NCBI RefSeq assembly: GCF_025153475.1
Contig: NZ_JANZXA010000003.1
Location: 124,001-188,000, forward strand
Source: Novosphingobium mangrovisedimenti
GTDB lineage: Bacteria > Pseudomonadota > Alphaproteobacteria > Sphingomonadales > Sphingomonadaceae
DNA length: 64,000 nucleotides
Direction: 5' to 3'
The notes beneath the pieces are model-generated. The model saw only the letters and a program-made list of their open reading frames with translations. It was not told the origin of the DNA and did no database searches. Shown here one piece after another: positions 52,895 to 62,511 of the stretch (positions within the stretch are counted from its first letter, which is position 1; every line of letters starts with the position of its first letter). Both the position numbers and the translations under genes were made by a program.

Positions 52895-53656
52895 ATGGGT
52901 TTTGATAGAGGTCGTCGCGGAAGGGGACGCGACAAGCGGGATCGGTTCGGCGAGGACGAGTTCGATCCGTTCTTCGGCGGGCAGGATCGTTTCGGTGGTG
53001 GTGATCGCTTCGGTGGCGGTGACCGCTTTGGCGGCGGTGGCGACCGTTTCGGTGGCGGAAGCGGCGGCGATGATCGCGGCGGCTTCGGCGGCGGCCCGCG
53101 TGGCGGCGGCGGTGGCCGTGGCGGCTTCGGTGGCGGCCCGCGCGGCGGCGGCGGTGGCGGCATGCCTGCGCAGGTCGTCGGCCAGGGCAAGGGCACCGTC
53201 AAGTTCTTCAACGGAGCCAAGGGCTTCGGTTTCATTCAGCGCGATGAAGGCGGCGACGATGTGTTCGTGCACATCAGCGCGGTGGAGCGCGCCGGCCTTG
53301 AAGGTCTGGCCGAAGGGCAGGAACTGGAATTCCAGCTCGTCGACCGTGGCGGCAAGATTTCCGCCAGCGACCTCGTGGTCGTCGGCGACGTGATCCCTGT
53401 CGCCAAGCGCGAGCCCGCTCCCCAGCGCCAGCTCACCGGCGAAAAGGCAACTGGCACCGTCAAGTTCTTCAACTCGATGAAGGGCTTCGGCTTCATCACG
53501 CGCGATGATGGCCAGCCCGATGCCTTCGTGCACATCAGCGCTGTCGAGCGTTCGGGGCTTCAGGGCCTCAATGAAGGTGACCGTGTGGAGTTCGATATCG
53601 AGGTCGATCGACGAGGCAAGTACTCGGCGGTTAACCTTGTGCCGCTTCAGGGTTAA
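52895..53656 (+). CDS. Double cold-shock-domain protein with RGG-like N-terminal region
   Basis: 253 residues. Residues 1-90 are Arg/Gly/Asp/Phe-rich low complexity: [19 protein letters not shown], then tandem DRFGGG units (31-56) and [14 protein letters not shown] units. Cold-shock domain 1 covers about 97-165 ([28 protein letters not shown]) and domain 2 about 186-250 ([29 protein letters not shown]). Both keep the RNP1 and RNP2 aromatic residues. Two-CSD proteins are common in alphaproteobacteria, but this N-terminus is unusual. A nucleic-acid chaperone role is likely; condensate behaviour is only inference. A roughly 200-bp 5' region precedes it. Confidence 0.92.
   Translation: MGFDRGRRGRGRDKRDRFGEDEFDPFFGGQDRFGGGDRFGGGDRFGGGGDRFGGGSGGDDRGGFGGGPRGGGGGRGGFGGGPRGGGGGGMPAQVVGQGKGTVKFFNGAKGFGFIQRDEGGDDVFVHISAVERAGLEGLAEGQELEFQLVDRGGKISASDLVVVGDVIPVAKREPAPQRQLTGEKATGTVKFFNSMKGFGFITRDDGQPDAFVHISAVERSGLQGLNEGDRVEFDIEVDRRGKYSAVNLVPLQG
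52985..53059 (+). repeat. Tandem 18-21 bp repeats encoding DRFGGG
   Basis: Four consecutive GAYCGYTTYGGYGGYGGY-type units (the last two with a variable extra glycine codon) encode DRFGGG. Synonymous codons differ between units, so the repeats are not very recent duplications. Confidence 0.75.
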
Positions 53657-53670
53657 CCAGCCTGCAAGGA

Positions 53671-53690
53671 CCCCGGTCGTTTGACCGGGG
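53671..53690 (+). terminator. Hairpin after the cold-shock gene
   Basis: CCCCGGTC-GTTT-GACCGGGG lies 14 bp after the stop, without a T-run. It may be the mRNA 3' structure. Confidence 0.45.
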
Positions 53691-53713
53691 CGCTGCAACA
53701 TCATAAAAGCGCG

Positions 53714-53750
53714 CAAATGGCGGTCCGGGAAGGGCCGCCATTTGTCGTTT
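53714..53750 (+). terminator. Terminator between the cold-shock gene and argD
   Basis: A perfect 10-bp stem CAAATGGCGG / CCGCCATTTG with an 11-nt loop is followed by TCGTTT. Confidence 0.65.
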
Positions 53751-53798
53751 GCGTATAGAGATTTTCGTTTCACTGATTCGTTTCAAGGAATACCGACC

Positions 53799-54989
53799 AT
53801 GTCGATCACACCGCTGATGCCCGTGTACCCCCGGTGCGGCGTTCGGCCCGTTCGCGGCGAACACTGTCACCTGATCAGCGACGACGGCCGTCGATTCCTC
53901 GACTTCGCGAGCGGTATCGCCGTCAACGCACTCGGCCATTCGCATCCGGGCCTTATCGGCGCGATCCAGAAGCAGGCCGAAACGCTGATGCACGTCTCGA
54001 ATCTCTACGGCAGCCCGCAGGGCGAGGCGATCGCCCGGCGGCTGGTCGACCTGACCTTCGCGGATACCGTGTTCTTCACCAATTCGGGCGCCGAAGCGGT
54101 GGAGTGCGCGATCAAGACGGCGCGCGCCTATCACCAGTCTGCCGGCGACGAAGAGAAGTACGAACTGATCACGTTCAGCAACGCCTTCCACGGGCGCACG
54201 ATGGCAACGATCAGCGCTTCGAATCAGGAGAAGATGCACAAGGGCTTCATGCCGCTGCTGCCCGGCTTCAAGTACGTCGAGTTCGACGATCTGGAAGCGG
54301 CCAAGGCCGCAATCGGCCCCAACACGGCTGGCTTCATGGTCGAGCCAATCCAGGGCGAAGGCGGCATCCGCGTTGCTTCGGATGAGTTTCTGCAGGGGCT
54401 GCGCGCGCTGTGCGACGAGCATGACCTGATGCTGATTCTCGACGAGGTGCAGAGCGGCGTCGGCCGCGCCGGAACTTTCTATGCCTATGAGCAATACGGG
54501 ATCGAGCCCGACATCATGGCGACGGCGAAGGGTATCGGCGGCGGCTTCCCGGTCGGCGCATGCCTTGCCACCGAAAAGGCGGCGCGCGGCATGACTTTCG
54601 GCACCCATGGCTCGACTTACGGCGGCAATCCCTTTGCCATGGCCGCGATCGGCGCGATTCTCGACGTCATCCCCGACGAGACCTTCCTCGCCGAGGTGCG
54701 CGCCAAGGGCGACCGGCTCATGTCGCGCATCGGGCAGTTCATCGGCAATTACCCCGATCTGTTCGAGGACGTGCACGGTCGCGGGCTGTTTATCGGCATC
54801 AAGCTCAAGGTCGAGCCGCGTCCCTTCGTGGCTCACATGCGCGACAATCATCAGGTCCTTACCGTATCCGCGGGCGACAATGTCGTGCGCGTCCTGCCGC
54901 CGCTGGTGATCGACGACAGTCACATCGACGAGTTCATGGAAAAGCTTTCGGCGGCAGCGGCAAGCTACCAGCTCGAGGAGGCCGGCTGA
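53799..54989 (+). CDS. argD: Acetylornithine aminotransferase
   Basis: 396-residue fold-type I PLP enzyme. The family words [42 protein letters not shown] and [13 protein letters not shown] are present, with the PLP lysine at about 244 in ATAKGIGGG. It makes N-acetylornithine from the semialdehyde, with glutamate, in arginine synthesis (possibly also succinyl-diaminopimelate in lysine synthesis). Its TGA overlaps the argF ATG (TGATG). CAAGGAA precedes the chosen ATG. Confidence 0.95.
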   Translation: MSITPLMPVYPRCGVRPVRGEHCHLISDDGRRFLDFASGIAVNALGHSHPGLIGAIQKQAETLMHVSNLYGSPQGEAIARRLVDLTFADTVFFTNSGAEAVECAIKTARAYHQSAGDEEKYELITFSNAFHGRTMATISASNQEKMHKGFMPLLPGFKYVEFDDLEAAKAAIGPNTAGFMVEPIQGEGGIRVASDEFLQGLRALCDEHDLMLILDEVQSGVGRAGTFYAYEQYGIEPDIMATAKGIGGGFPVGACLATEKAARGMTFGTHGSTYGGNPFAMAAIGAILDVIPDETFLAEVRAKGDRLMSRIGQFIGNYPDLFEDVHGRGLFIGIKLKVEPRPFVAHMRDNHQVLTVSAGDNVVRVLPPLVIDDSHIDEFMEKLSAAAASYQLEEAG

Positions 54990-55915
54990 TGGCACGCGAT
55001 TTCCTGAATCTTTCCGATGCGGGTGGCGATGTCGTTGCCGCGATGATCAACGACGCGATCGACCGCAAGGCGGCGCGCAAGTCCTGGCCCAAGGCCCGGC
55101 CGGACGCCGATGCGCCGCTGACCGGTCATGTGCTGGCGATGATCTTCGAGAAGAACTCCACGCGTACCCGCGTGTCGTTCGACATGGCGATGCGCCAGCT
55201 CGGTGGCTCCGCGCTCATCATGGAAGCGGGCAGCACGCAGCTCGGACGTGGTGAAACCGTCGCGGATACCGCGCGCGTGCTCAGCCGCATGGTCGATGCG
55301 ATCATGATCCGGACCGACGATCACGCCAAGATCGAGGAACTGGCGCACTACGCCGACGTGCCTGTGATCAACGGCCTGACCGACCTTTCGCACCCCTGCC
55401 AGATCGTGGCGGACCTGCTGACGGTGGTGGAGCACGGCTTTGCCCTGCCGGGCCTGCAGCTGGCCTGGCTCGGCGATGGCAACAACGTCGCCAACTCGCT
55501 GATCGAGGCGGCCGGACTGATGAAGTTCACGATCCGCCTCGCCGTTCCGGCTGGCTATGAGCCCGATCGCGATTTCGTCGAACGGGCGCGTGCGGCGGGC
55601 GGGGAAGTGATTCTCACGCAGGACCCGCGCGAGGCGGCGGCTGGGGCGCAAGTGGTCGTGACCGATACCTGGGTTTCCATGGGCCAGGAAGGCGGCGAGC
55701 AGCGCATTGCCGCGCTGGAGCCGTATCAGGTCAATGCCGGGCTGATGGCCGCGGCAGCGCCGGGCGCGAAGTTCCTGCATTGCCTGCCCGCGCACCGCAA
55801 CGAGGAAGTGACCGACGACGTCATCGACGGTCCGCAGTCGGTGGTCTGGGACGAGGCAGAGAACCGTCTTCACGCACAGAAGTCGGTTCTGCTCTGGGCG
55901 CTGGGCAAGCTGTGA
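54989..55915 (+). CDS. argF: Ornithine carbamoyltransferase
   Basis: 308 residues. The carbamoyl-phosphate site STRTR is at 57-61 ([13 protein letters not shown]), then [14 protein letters not shown], the ornithine-binding region with [13 protein letters not shown] and the active Cys in [11 protein letters not shown]. It makes citrulline from ornithine and carbamoyl phosphate. The ATG overlaps the argD stop by one base, and its TGA overlaps the hslO GTG (GTGA), so translation is coupled through the operon. Confidence 0.96.
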   Translation: MARDFLNLSDAGGDVVAAMINDAIDRKAARKSWPKARPDADAPLTGHVLAMIFEKNSTRTRVSFDMAMRQLGGSALIMEAGSTQLGRGETVADTARVLSRMVDAIMIRTDDHAKIEELAHYADVPVINGLTDLSHPCQIVADLLTVVEHGFALPGLQLAWLGDGNNVANSLIEAAGLMKFTIRLAVPAGYEPDRDFVERARAAGGEVILTQDPREAAAGAQVVVTDTWVSMGQEGGEQRIAALEPYQVNAGLMAAAAPGAKFLHCLPAHRNEEVTDDVIDGPQSVVWDEAENRLHAQKSVLLWALGKL

Positions 55916-56820
55916 GCGAGGACTACCTCCTGCGCACGACCGACACCGGTTTCGACCGCGTGCTCGCTTTCTCCGTGCCTGCGCGCCATGCGCGCGGCCG
56001 GATCGTGCGGCTTGGGCCGGTACTCGAGACGGTGCTTTCCGCGCATGACTATCCGCCGCTGATCAAGCACCTGCTGGCCGAGGCCCTGGTACTGACGGCA
56101 CTGATGGGTTCGCTGTTGAAGGAAGAGGGATCGCAGCTGACGATCCAGGCTCAGTCGGAAGACGCGCCGGTCGACTTGCTCGTTTGCGATTATCGTGACG
56201 GGGAAGTGCGCGGCTACGTGCGCCACGATGATGCCGCGGTCGCCGCGCTGGGGGACGATCCGTCGCTCGACGCGCTGTTCGGCAAGGGATACCTTGCGAT
56301 AACCTTCGACCTCGCGGTGACCAAGGAGCGCTATCAGGGCGTGGTGCCGCTGGAAGGGGCATCGCTGGCCCATGCCTGCGAAAGCTACTTCGCGCGATCC
56401 GAGCAGATTCCCTCGCTCATCCGCGTCGCGGTGCGTTCGAACGGTCCGCGCTGCACGGCCGGCGGCATGCTCGTCCAGCACCTGCCGGAGGGCGAGGAAG
56501 GCAAGGCCAGGCTGCATGTCGGCGAGGATCATCCGGACTGGGAACATGTCTCGATCCTGGCGGGCAGCGTACAGCGCGAAGAACTTGTCGATCCCGTGCT
56601 CACGCTCGAACAGCTGGTCTGGCGCCTGTTCAACGAAGAGAAGGAAGTGCGCGTCGAGCCTCTGGTCCTGCTCCAGCGGGGATGCCGGTGCACGGTCGAG
56701 TACTATCAGTCGATTCTTTCGCGTTTTCCCGAAGAGGAACGTGCGGATATGCGTGACGATGACGGGATGATCCCCGTCGACTGCGCCTTTTGTTCGAAAG
56801 TGCTTCGAATCCCCGTTTAA
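55912..56820 (+). CDS. hslO: Hsp33 redox-regulated chaperone
   Basis: 302 residues. The N-terminal [36 protein letters not shown] and central [29 protein letters not shown] are typical. The C-terminal zinc centre has a CXC (GCRCTVEY) and CXXC (DCAFCSKV) pair that form disulfides when oxidised and activate the holdase. It begins with GTG in the argF stop. The argD-argF-hslO order is recalled as common in alphaproteobacteria. Confidence 0.95.
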   Translation: MSEDYLLRTTDTGFDRVLAFSVPARHARGRIVRLGPVLETVLSAHDYPPLIKHLLAEALVLTALMGSLLKEEGSQLTIQAQSEDAPVDLLVCDYRDGEVRGYVRHDDAAVAALGDDPSLDALFGKGYLAITFDLAVTKERYQGVVPLEGASLAHACESYFARSEQIPSLIRVAVRSNGPRCTAGGMLVQHLPEGEEGKARLHVGEDHPDWEHVSILAGSVQREELVDPVLTLEQLVWRLFNEEKEVRVEPLVLLQRGCRCTVEYYQSILSRFPEEERADMRDDDGMIPVDCAFCSKVLRIPV

Positions 56821-56921
56821 GCGCTGCTTCATCCGCGATGTGCTTGAATTGGGCGATCCGGTTACCAATACATGGAAGTGCGTATTCGGAACGGCCGGTA
56901 TCGCGCTTTTGGGGAACGAAG

Positions 56922-57320
56922 TTGAGAATTCGGCATGCAGTTTTGGCGATTGCGGTCCTGGGGGCCGTTGCGGTTCCGGCCTATGGCCAGAAGCCCGAAC
57001 TCGGCATGCTCGATCAGCTCGATCACGGCGAGTGGGTGCTGCGCGAGCGGGGTGATGGCGGAACCACGCATCGTCTTTGCGTGGACAACGGCCGCAAGCT
57101 GATCCAGCTCAGGCATCCCGGCCTTGCCTGCAACCGTGTCGTCGTGGTGGATGCGCCGAACCAGGTGACCGTGCAGTATACGTGTCGGGGCCGGGGCTAT
57201 GGGCGTACCCATATCCGTCGGGAAACCAACGACCTCATTCAGATCGACAGCCAGGGCATCGTTGACGGGCTGCCCTTCTCGTTCGCGGCGGAAGGGCGCA
57301 GGGTCGGCGACTGTCGCTGA
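56922..57320 (+). CDS. Secreted DUF3617-like protein
   Basis: 132 residues. A signal peptide (RIRHAVLAIAVLGAVAVPAYG) precedes a small beta-rich domain: LDHGEWVLRERGDGGTTHRLCVDNGRKLIQLRHPGLACNRVVVVDAPNQVTVQYTCRGRGYGRTHIRRETNDLIQIDSQGIVDGLPFSFAAEGRRVGDC. Four cysteines and the GxW...C...C pattern match DUF3617-family proteins, periplasmic proteins of unknown function. The TTG at 56922 with GGGGA upstream is preferred, because no ATG lies close to the signal peptide. Confidence 0.7.
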   Translation: MRIRHAVLAIAVLGAVAVPAYGQKPELGMLDQLDHGEWVLRERGDGGTTHRLCVDNGRKLIQLRHPGLACNRVVVVDAPNQVTVQYTCRGRGYGRTHIRRETNDLIQIDSQGIVDGLPFSFAAEGRRVGDCR

Positions 57321-57371
57321 TGCGGCAAGAGGCAGTTGTCAGCGCGGCGCTGGCGGCGTAGCGCATTCTCC

Positions 57372-58067
57372 ATGCAGAAATCTACATCGTCCCAAGCAAG
57401 GCAGGCCGTCGTGCTGCTGTCCGGCGGCCTCGATTCGATGGTTTCGGCCGGTCTCGCACGTGAGGCGGGCTTTGCCATCAATGCGCTCACGATCGACTAC
57501 AACCAGCGCCACCGGCGAGAGATCGAGGCGGCCGGAACGATCGCCCGGCATCTGGGCGCGCTGCGGCACATCGTGCTCCCGCTCGATCTGCGGCAGTTTG
57601 GCGGCTCGGCGCTCACCGACGACATCGCTGTTCCCAAGGACGGCGTGGGGCCGGACATTCCGGTGACCTACGTGCCCGCCCGCAATCTCGTGTTCCTGTC
57701 GCTGACCTTGGCCTGGGCCGAGGCGCTGGGCGCGAGCGACATTTTCATCGGGGTCAATGCCCTCGACTATTCGGGCTATCCCGATTGCCGTCCTGAATTC
57801 ATCTCGGCCTTCGAGAACATCGCCGAACTGGCGACCAAGGCCGGGGATCAGGGCCAGCGCATCACCATTCACGCGCCGTTGCAGTACCTCGGCAAGGCCG
57901 ACATCGCGCGCGAGGCGGATCGCCTGGGCCTCGACGCCGGCATGAGCTGGTCCTGCTACGATCCGCAACCCGACGGGCGGGCCTGCGGCCTGTGCGACAG
58001 CTGCCGGCTGCGCAAGGCCGGTTTCGCGGAAGCCGGACTGATCGACCCCACGCCCTACGCGGCCTGA
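57372..58067 (+). CDS. queC: 7-cyano-7-deazaguanine synthase
   Basis: 231 residues. The PP-loop SGGLDS is at 17-22, followed by IDYNQRHRREIEAAGTIA, VPARNLVFLSLTLAWAEALGASDIFIGVNALDYSGYPDCRPEFISAFE and a C-terminal zinc motif CGLCDSCRLRKAGFAEAG. It converts 7-carboxy-7-deazaguanine to preQ0 in queuosine biosynthesis. The start ATG follows a 51-bp gap after the secreted protein gene. No other que gene is in the window. Confidence 0.96.
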   Translation: MQKSTSSQARQAVVLLSGGLDSMVSAGLAREAGFAINALTIDYNQRHRREIEAAGTIARHLGALRHIVLPLDLRQFGGSALTDDIAVPKDGVGPDIPVTYVPARNLVFLSLTLAWAEALGASDIFIGVNALDYSGYPDCRPEFISAFENIAELATKAGDQGQRITIHAPLQYLGKADIAREADRLGLDAGMSWSCYDPQPDGRACGLCDSCRLRKAGFAEAGLIDPTPYAA

Positions 58068-58147
58068 AGCGCCGGGGCTTTCGCCCGGCACCGTGAAGGT
58101 GCGCGGCAGGGCTGCACGCGCTTCGCTACCTACTTTTACCGAGAGAC

Positions 58148-58181
58148 AAAAGAAAAGGGGCCCGGATTTCTCCGGGCCCCC
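58148..58181 (-). terminator. Terminator of the ompA-like gene
   Basis: On the minus strand GGGGCCCGG-AGAAAT-CCGGGCCCC followed by TTTTCTTTT lies just after the OmpA-family stop. Confidence 0.93.
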
Positions 58182-58204
58182 AATCTTTACCGTTGCCGGT
58201 TCGC

Positions 58205-59227
58205 TTACATGCCCGAGCCCGGACCGTAAGTGATTTCGACGCGGCGGTTCTGCAGTTCGCGCACACCGTCGGCGGTGGGAACGCGCGGGTTCGCTTCACC
58301 GAACGCTTCGCTCGAGATCGCGCCGTCGGGGATCCCGTGACCGGTCAGGTAAGCGCGGACCGAGTCGTTGCGGCGAGCCGACAGGCCGAGGTTGTACTTC
58401 ACCGTGCCCGAACGGTCGGTGTAGCCAGCCAGCATGATCGGAACGCTGTCGCAGTTGCCATACGCGGTGATCGCGCTGTCAAGAACGGTCGCGGCCTCCG
58501 GCGTGATGTCCGACTTATCCCAGTCGAAGAACACGATGTAGGGCCCCTTGTTGCAGACCACCGGCGGCGGCGGCGGCGGGGGCGGCGGGGGAGGCGGCGG
58601 CGGGGGAGGCGGCGGCGGCGGCGGGGGCGGCGGCGGAGCAGCCGGTTCGCCGAAGTTGTACGTCAGCGTACCCATCAGCGAGTGCGAGCGCCAGCGCGTG
58701 CTCAGGCTTTCGCCCGTCGGCGCGACCAGGTCGACATTGTCGACATTCATGAAGCGGTACTTGAGGCCCGCATCCCAGCGGTCGGTGAGCGGAGCGCGCA
58801 CACCGGCGATCGCCTGCCATGCGAAGCCGCTGTCGGAATCGTCGAGAGCGGTCGATTCGACGCGACCGACGCCGACGCCGCCACCGACGAAGCCCTGAAT
58901 GCCGTCATCGGGACCGAAATCGAGCAGGCCGTTGACCATGAACGACAGGTTGCTGCCCTTGCCGCCGGCGTACTTGATGTCTGCTTCGCGATAGCTCGCT
59001 TCGGTTTCCAGACGGAAAGGACCGAAGTCGTAGCCAACGACGGCACCGCCATCGAAGCCCTTGCGGAATTCGGTCGTGTCGACGACAGAGCCGTCAACCT
59101 TGACGTCGGCATCTTCGACAATCATGCCGCCGAAATCGAGTTCGACATACCAAGCGTCGTCTCGTGCGAAAGCGGGCGTAGCAATGGCTGTAGAAGCCAG
59201 CGCCAACCCTATGACGAGTTTCCTCAT
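58205..59227 (-). CDS. OmpA family outer membrane protein with polyproline linker
   Basis: 340 residues. Signal peptide MRKLVIGLALASTAIATPAFA, cleavage near 21. Residues about 22-195 form an 8-strand beta-barrel, GFVGGGVGVGRVE and WDAGLKYRFMNVDNVDL being typical strands. A run of about 25 prolines from residue 198 links it to the C-terminal OmpA domain (FFDWDKSDITPEAATVLDSAI, YTDRSGTVKYNLGLSARRNDSVRAYL and RRVEITYG), which binds peptidoglycan. Two cysteines flank the linker. The extreme proline run is unusual and prone to length change. Confidence 0.93.
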   Translation of the reverse strand: MRKLVIGLALASTAIATPAFARDDAWYVELDFGGMIVEDADVKVDGSVVDTTEFRKGFDGGAVVGYDFGPFRLETEASYREADIKYAGGKGSNLSFMVNGLLDFGPDDGIQGFVGGGVGVGRVESTALDDSDSGFAWQAIAGVRAPLTDRWDAGLKYRFMNVDNVDLVAPTGESLSTRWRSHSLMGTLTYNFGEPAAPPPPPPPPPPPPPPPPPPPPPPPPPVVCNKGPYIVFFDWDKSDITPEAATVLDSAITAYGNCDSVPIMLAGYTDRSGTVKYNLGLSARRNDSVRAYLTGHGIPDGAISSEAFGEANPRVPTADGVRELQNRRVEITYGPGSGM

Positions 59228-59273
59228 ACGTTTCCCCTAATAATAGAGATATGGAGCCACCGAGTGCATCGGG

Positions 59274-59302
59274 TGTCTAACTCCTCCGCCAACGGGGTGC
59301 AA
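59274..59302 (-). promoter_or_regulatory. Possible promoter of the ompA-like gene
   Basis: On the minus strand TTGCAC and TAGACA are spaced by 17 bp and sit about 47-75 bp before the start codon. The rest of the 192-bp gap to the tail cluster (59228-59419) has no recognised element. Confidence 0.4.
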
Positions 59303-59419
59303 GCGCACAATGACAGCGACTGTTGCAAGAATGTCGCGTTTTCGTGGGGTTGGGTGCTTGTTTTGACTTGGAAAGACAAGTCGACATTGCCCAAAACACC
59401 CCCGTTCATTGCGTGCCCA

Positions 59420-59878
59420 TCATACTGACGGAAAGATACCCAGGCCCCGAAGGGCCATGATCAGATCACCGATCACGGCTCGGGCCTCACTATCAACGGT
59501 CGTTCCTCCGATTGGTTCCGAGAGCGATGGCGCTTTTCTCCACGTGCCCAGAAACACCCGGTCCTGGGCCGATGACAGATCGAGTACGCGCAGGCCGTCG
59601 CGTGGCGGGATGAAGATCCAGTTTCCCGCCTGGCGGGAGGCCAGTGCCCCTTCATGGCCCGCCCACTCGCCGGTGGCACCGGCGGCCACGAGCCAGTTCT
59701 GCCCGTCGGCCGGGGAAGCGGGTGGCGAGGCGGCTTCGCTTTCGATGCTGCAGTGAAGCAAGGCATCCGCGAGGGCGAAGGCCTCGTTCACGAAAGTCTC
59801 TTTCTGCGCCTGCCCGGAATAGAGCAGCGGCAGGGCGAATCGCGGGCTGACGCTTGCGAACGTCACGGGATCGGTCAT
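59420..59878 (-). CDS. DUF2793 domain-containing protein (GTA/phage associated)
   Basis: 152 residues. PRFALPLLYSGQAQKETFVNEAFALADALLH, GQNWLVAAGATGEWAGHEGALASRQAGNWIFIPP is the DUF2793 signature, found next to tail-tip genes in gene-transfer-agent and phage clusters. A possible role is host interaction or tail-fibre accessory. It is last in the minus-strand cluster, 25 bp after the large tail protein. Confidence 0.85.
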   Translation of the reverse strand: MTDPVTFASVSPRFALPLLYSGQAQKETFVNEAFALADALLHCSIESEAASPPASPADGQNWLVAAGATGEWAGHEGALASRQAGNWIFIPPRDGLRVLDLSSAQDRVFLGTWRKAPSLSEPIGGTTVDSEARAVIGDLIMALRGLGIFPSV

Positions 59879-59903
59879 GGAAGTCTCCGGTTTTGAAGGC
59901 TTG

Positions 59904-62099
59904 TCAGGGGAGAGTGCAAAGCAGCAGGGGGGCGGAAAGGCTGTGGGTTCCCTGTTGGCGCACGCGCAGGGCCGTGCCCGGAGCGGTGGCCGAGAGGTCC
60001 GAAATTACTTGCGCGGGAATTTCGAGGAGAGGACCGGCGGTGGACCACATCGCGACCGGCGCATCGATGGGACCGAGCGTCACGAGATAGGTTTCGGCCT
60101 GTTCGACGAGAGGCATGTCCACGCCGTCCTGCCATTGCCAACCGCCGCGTGCACGGCGTGTCCAGGACAGGCGCCATGTTCCGTCGGCCAGCGTGGCGCA
60201 GCGCGGATGGACCGGGGCGAGCGGGCGCAGGGTCACGCCGTCGAGCAGCACGGGTGCCGCGACCGGATCGCTGTCGCCGCGGCCGATCGCGACGACCTGG
60301 CGGGCGGGTTCTCTGCCGAGGATGGCGGGATTCAGCGCGACAGGCCGCGCATCCAGCAGGACGAAGGCTTCCCCGGTGCCATGCGTGGCGATCGCCGGCT
60401 CCGTGCCGCCCCGTCCGCGCAGGAGGCCTTCCAGTCGCCAGTTTCCGCTCCCGAGCGAGGTCGCCTGCGCGAATTGCAGGATTTCCTCGCCGACGAGAGC
60501 CAGATTCGCACCGAAGGCGAGTTGCCGCGTATCGGCCGGGACGAGCTGCATGGCCGGATCGACAAGCGATACGAGGAGTTGCGAGCTGCGGTCGAACAGC
60601 AGCGGGCTGGCTGGCGACAGCACCGATGCCGCCGTGCCGATCACGCTGCGTGTCCGGCCGCTCGGACCAAGCGGCAGCAGCGCGCCGTCGCCGCGATCGG
60701 CATAGAGCGCGGCACCGCTCCAGTGGGCGCTGGTGCTCGCAACGGCGGCGAAGGGGCGGGGCGCATCGGCTGGCGTACCGGCGGCATCGAGCGGGAGTTC
60801 GAAGGCGACAAGGGCGCTCGTGCCCGTCGGATCGTCCGCCGGCGGATTGGCTCGGCCGGGATCGGCGGCGAGGTCGGGCGTGGTATCGGCTCCGGTCGGA
60901 AGCATGCGTTCCAGCGACAGTTCCACCCCGCTCTCGCACCATTCCCAGTCGAGGACGCGCCAGTGCCCGGCCACAGCGGGCAGCGTGACGATCGTGCCGG
61001 GCGCGACTGCCGGATCGAGTTCGCAGCTTCGCCAGGACATGCGTTCGCGCGCCCAGTCGATGCGGCGCGCGGTCTTCTCGATCAGGGCTCTGGCCGTGGC
61101 GGAATCGAGCGCGGCGGGCAGTTCGATCGTGTCCGCGCCGCCCGGGGCTGACCGACCGGAGGCGTGCTGCAGGCTGGGCTGGTAGTCGCGGCCGGTATCG
61201 TAATAGCGCAAGGTCGAAGGCGGCCGTTCGGGAGGCGGGGCGCGATGTCGGGTAAAGCCCGACACGGTGCCGAACGCATCGTCGCCGGTCGCCACCGCTG
61301 GCTCGGGCAAGGCGATGGTGTCCCCCTGCAGCCGTTCGCGCGCGATCACCAGCGTCTCGGCGCCGGCATCCGCCTGGAGCGGGACGACCTGGCCGAGCGC
61401 CTGCAGGCTTTCGAACAGCGGACCATCGCAGGTCCACCCGGCGATGCCCTGGAGGGCAACACCGGCGTCGACGTCTTCCAGGAGATCGCCGATCACGTCC
61501 TCGAGGCCGAAGCCCTCGTCGGCGATCACTTCGAAAGTGAGGGCGGGGATGCGGTTGAAGTAGTCCGCCAGGTCGAGATCCTCGAACACGACGTAGGCCA
61601 GGTCGCGACAGGCCGGGCAGCTGGCTTCGCCCTCGGCGGAGAGCATCAGCGGATCGGCGGCCTGATCGCCCTCGCCAGTGTGGATTCTCAGGGTGCCGCC
61701 CACCTTGAGGTCGCCCGCCTCGCCGCGCAGCAGCTTGCCGTCGGCCCAGATGCGGCCAAGCCCCGAGATCGGCCGGCTGGCGAGCGCGACCGCGAAGCTG
61801 GCGGTGTAACTGTAGGCCGTCATGGATGGCGCGCCCTTGCCGCCGCCGCGCGTCTCGCTGTGTTCGACGAGGTCGGCGGCCCAGATGATCGCGCCCGCGA
61901 CGCGCATGCGGCCGAAATGGCGCGGCAGCAGCTGGCCGTAGCTGGAGGTGGAGACCGCCAGTTCGGTGAGGCGCGGTCCCCGGCGACTGGAGGTGCCGAA
62001 AAGCGCGGTGTCGAACTGGCGGCCGAACAGCGACCCGATGGCGCCGCCGATCGGGCCACCCAGGTACGTGCCCACCGCATTGAAGACGATCGTTGCCAT
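59904..62099 (-). CDS. GTA-type phage tail tip protein (orfg15-like)
   Basis: 731 residues. The N-terminus has ATIVFNAVGTYLGGPIGGAIGSLFGRQFD and LTELAVSTSSYGQLLPRHFGRMRVAGAIIWAADLVE, common in GTA tail baseplate proteins; later RIHTGEGDQAADPLM and CPACRDLAYVVFEDLDLADYFNRIPALTFEVIADEG correspond to the tail-tip J-like core. It is about half the length of the Rhodobacter g15, so the long TIM-barrel part of that protein seems absent. It forms the distal tip and receptor-contacting part. It starts 1 bp after the peptidase stop. Confidence 0.85.
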   Translation of the reverse strand: MATIVFNAVGTYLGGPIGGAIGSLFGRQFDTALFGTSSRRGPRLTELAVSTSSYGQLLPRHFGRMRVAGAIIWAADLVEHSETRGGGKGAPSMTAYSYTASFAVALASRPISGLGRIWADGKLLRGEAGDLKVGGTLRIHTGEGDQAADPLMLSAEGEASCPACRDLAYVVFEDLDLADYFNRIPALTFEVIADEGFGLEDVIGDLLEDVDAGVALQGIAGWTCDGPLFESLQALGQVVPLQADAGAETLVIARERLQGDTIALPEPAVATGDDAFGTVSGFTRHRAPPPERPPSTLRYYDTGRDYQPSLQHASGRSAPGGADTIELPAALDSATARALIEKTARRIDWARERMSWRSCELDPAVAPGTIVTLPAVAGHWRVLDWEWCESGVELSLERMLPTGADTTPDLAADPGRANPPADDPTGTSALVAFELPLDAAGTPADAPRPFAAVASTSAHWSGAALYADRGDGALLPLGPSGRTRSVIGTAASVLSPASPLLFDRSSQLLVSLVDPAMQLVPADTRQLAFGANLALVGEEILQFAQATSLGSGNWRLEGLLRGRGGTEPAIATHGTGEAFVLLDARPVALNPAILGREPARQVVAIGRGDSDPVAAPVLLDGVTLRPLAPVHPRCATLADGTWRLSWTRRARGGWQWQDGVDMPLVEQAETYLVTLGPIDAPVAMWSTAGPLLEIPAQVISDLSATAPGTALRVRQQGTHSLSAPLLLCTLP

Positions 62100-62100
62100 G

Positions 62101-62511
62101 TCAGTTCCTTGGTGAATGCGCGCGCCAGTGGCCGAGGAGGGGCCAGTCGCCGGGGATCGGCCCCTCGACGACGCGGCGCAGGCCTGCGTGGGCGTGGACC
62201 ATGCGGTCGGGCGCGGTCGCGATGGCGAGGTGGTGCTGGTAGGGCGCCGGCCGCATCAGCAGGACGTGCCCCGCCTCGACCGGCGCCCCGGTTTCCCGCA
62301 ACCCCGCCTGCGCCGCGAGCCCGGCTGGTAGGGACAGGTCGCGGCAGCGCAGGGCATAGCCGTTGGGAAGGCGCACGGGCGTTCCGCAAGCCGCACAGGC
62401 GGCTTCGAGCACGCCGACGCAGTCCAGCCCGGTTCCCGGATCGCGCCCGTGCAGGCGAAAAGGCGTGCCCACCAGTGCCCGCGCGGCGCGCGCCAGTTCG
62501 GGCCCGGTCAT
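62101..62511 (-). CDS. NlpC/P60 family cell-wall peptidase (GTA orfg14-like)
   Basis: 136 residues. The catalytic Cys31 is in LDCVGVLEAAC, and the His in HHLAIATAPDRMVHAH, as in NlpC/P60 enzymes. In GTA and phage tails these proteins cut host peptidoglycan during DNA delivery. The ATG overlaps the stop of the DUF2163 gene by four bases (ATGA). Confidence 0.9.
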   Translation of the reverse strand: MTGPELARAARALVGTPFRLHGRDPGTGLDCVGVLEAACAACGTPVRLPNGYALRCRDLSLPAGLAAQAGLRETGAPVEAGHVLLMRPAPYQHHLAIATAPDRMVHAHAGLRRVVEGPIPGDWPLLGHWRAHSPRN

